Below are positions 5,011-5,709 of a DNA stretch of 5,709 nucleotides, one piece after another. Position 1 is the stretch's first letter, and each line of letters starts with the position of its first letter. The notes under the pieces were generated by a model. It was not told the DNA's origin, did no database searches, and was given only the letters and a program-made list of their open reading frames with translations. The translations under genes and the position numbers were made by a program. The DNA is from Candidatus Poribacteria bacterium (GTDB lineage Bacteria > Poribacteria > WGA-4E > WGA-3G): NCBI GenBank assembly GCA_028818995.1, contig JAPPMR010000017.1, positions 1-5,709 on the forward strand, written 5' to 3'.

Positions 5011-5709
5011 ATGTTTAAACCCGAATTCAATTATACACATAGCATTGTTAGAAACCTGATGAATATTGAAGGTGCGAAAGAAGTCATTGAAAACTCTCCT
5101 ATACTTCCTATTTGGCAGTCACGTCTGCAAAAAGAAGCATTAGTCCGACAAGCGCACCATACTACTCGGATTGAAGGCACTCAACTCACTATAGAACAGG
5201 TTAGAGACCTCATTGATGCCAAACCCGTTATTGCCCGAGAACGAGACATACAAGAGGTGCGCAATTATTTGAAAGTCGCTGCTTTCATAGATGAAGTCTA
5301 TGGTGATCCTGACATGCAGCTTGATCTCCGTACGATTAGACATATACATTTCTTGATACTTGATGGAATTGAAGGAGGTTATGAACCGGGAGAATTCCGT
5401 AAAATCCAGAATTATGTTGTAAATAACAAAACTAAAGAGGTTATCTATACGCCACCGCCTGCTTCTGAAGTGCCGATTCTGATGCTTGAATTGGTCGACT
5501 GGTTGCGTTCAGACGAGGCGAATGAACTATCGCCTTTACTTAAGGCAGGCATCGCCCACTATCAGTTAGTTGATATTCATCCATTTCTTGATGGCAACGG
5601 CAGAACAGCACGCGCACTTGCGAACCTCATCCTATATCATGCGGGTTATGACATAAAAAAACTTTTTTCCCTTGAAGAATATTACGACATGAATCCGGCG
5701 GGTTACTAT
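5011..5709 (+). CDS. Fic family protein (predicted AMPylase), C-terminus beyond window
   Basis: An open frame of 233 codons runs to the window edge. The Fic signature HPFLDGNGRTAR is complete at residues 190-201, giving the catalytic His190, the phosphate-binding GNGR and the final Arg201. The N-terminus has TTRIEG (51-56), which fits the [S/T]xxxE[G/N] inhibitory motif; Glu55 would block productive ATP binding, so this is a self-inhibited (class II) Fic protein. The segment between, with TPPP (residues 150-153), matches the usual Fic_N plus Fic layout of COG3177-like proteins. Most such enzymes transfer AMP from ATP to a Ser, Thr or Tyr hydroxyl of a target protein. The ATG at 5011 has GAGG 7 nt upstream (5000-5003), overlapping the permease stop. 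With a 9-nt gap it is probably co-transcribed with the transporter genes. The target is unknown, and any C-terminal winged-helix domain lies outside the window. Confidence 0.93.
   Translation, partial: MFKPEFNYTHSIVRNLMNIEGAKEVIENSPILPIWQSRLQKEALVRQAHHTTRIEGTQLTIEQVRDLIDAKPVIARERDIQEVRNYLKVAAFIDEVYGDPDMQLDLRTIRHIHFLILDGIEGGYEPGEFRKIQNYVVNNKTKEVIYTPPPASEVPILMLELVDWLRSDEANELSPLLKAGIAHYQLVDIHPFLDGNGRTARALANLILYHAGYDIKKLFSLEEYYDMNPAGYY

Noticed and set aside
4764..5030. A minus-strand 88-codon frame across the end of the DppC-type permease and the Fic start.
   Set aside because: It is antisense to two well-supported genes, with low-complexity Ser/Ala/Pro-rich composition typical of shadow frames.
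5011..5709. Fic plus the upstream XRE gene as a toxin-antitoxin pair.
   Set aside because: The XRE domain is part of a metallo-hydrolase and is separated from the Fic gene by two permease genes, and the Fic protein carries its own inhibitory motif, so no separate antitoxin is needed.

Overview
The window reads as a piece of an AT-leaning bacterial chromosome with two divergent gene blocks that meet at a 95-bp intergenic region (2150-2244). Several lineages carry expanded Uma2-type nuclease families, including Cyanobacteria, Chloroflexota and Candidatus Poribacteria. The style of these proteins suggests to me an uncultured Poribacteria-like bacterium. That is an impression from memory, held with low confidence.

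Left block (1-2149, minus strand): four consecutive genes for Uma2-family (DUF820) PD-(D/E)XK nuclease-like proteins, read in the order 1577-2149, 969-1538, 359-928, then 1-320, which runs off the window edge. Gaps are 38-40 nt, so this is probably one transcript. The genes form a tandem array with a 1218-bp period spanning two genes. One stretch of 166 bp is perfectly identical in both periods (220-385 and 1438-1603). Neighbouring aligned coding sequence has diverged at wobble positions while keeping the same protein. That contrast points to recent gene conversion on top of an older duplication, and it is the most interesting signal in the window.

Right block (2245-5709, plus strand): a fusion of an XRE-type helix-turn-helix with a metallo-beta-lactamase-fold hydrolase (2245-3087), the two permeases of a DppB/DppC-type peptide or nickel ABC transporter (3128-4150 and 4147-5001, with stop and start overlapping by 4 nt), and the first 233 codons of a Fic-family protein (from 5011) with an intact Fic motif and an N-terminal inhibitory motif. 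Gaps are 40, -4 and 9 nt, all on one strand with no visible terminator between them, so co-transcription is likely. A good sigma70-type promoter (2183-2211) lies in front of the fusion gene. No transporter ATPase or substrate-binding protein is present in the window.

There is no gene-free stretch longer than 95 bp. I saw no RNA gene, CRISPR array, insertion sequence or convincing intrinsic terminator. I do not see a clear new defence or mobile system. The candidates for novelty are the homogenising Uma2 array and the XRE-metallohydrolase fusion placed ahead of transporter permeases and a Fic protein.
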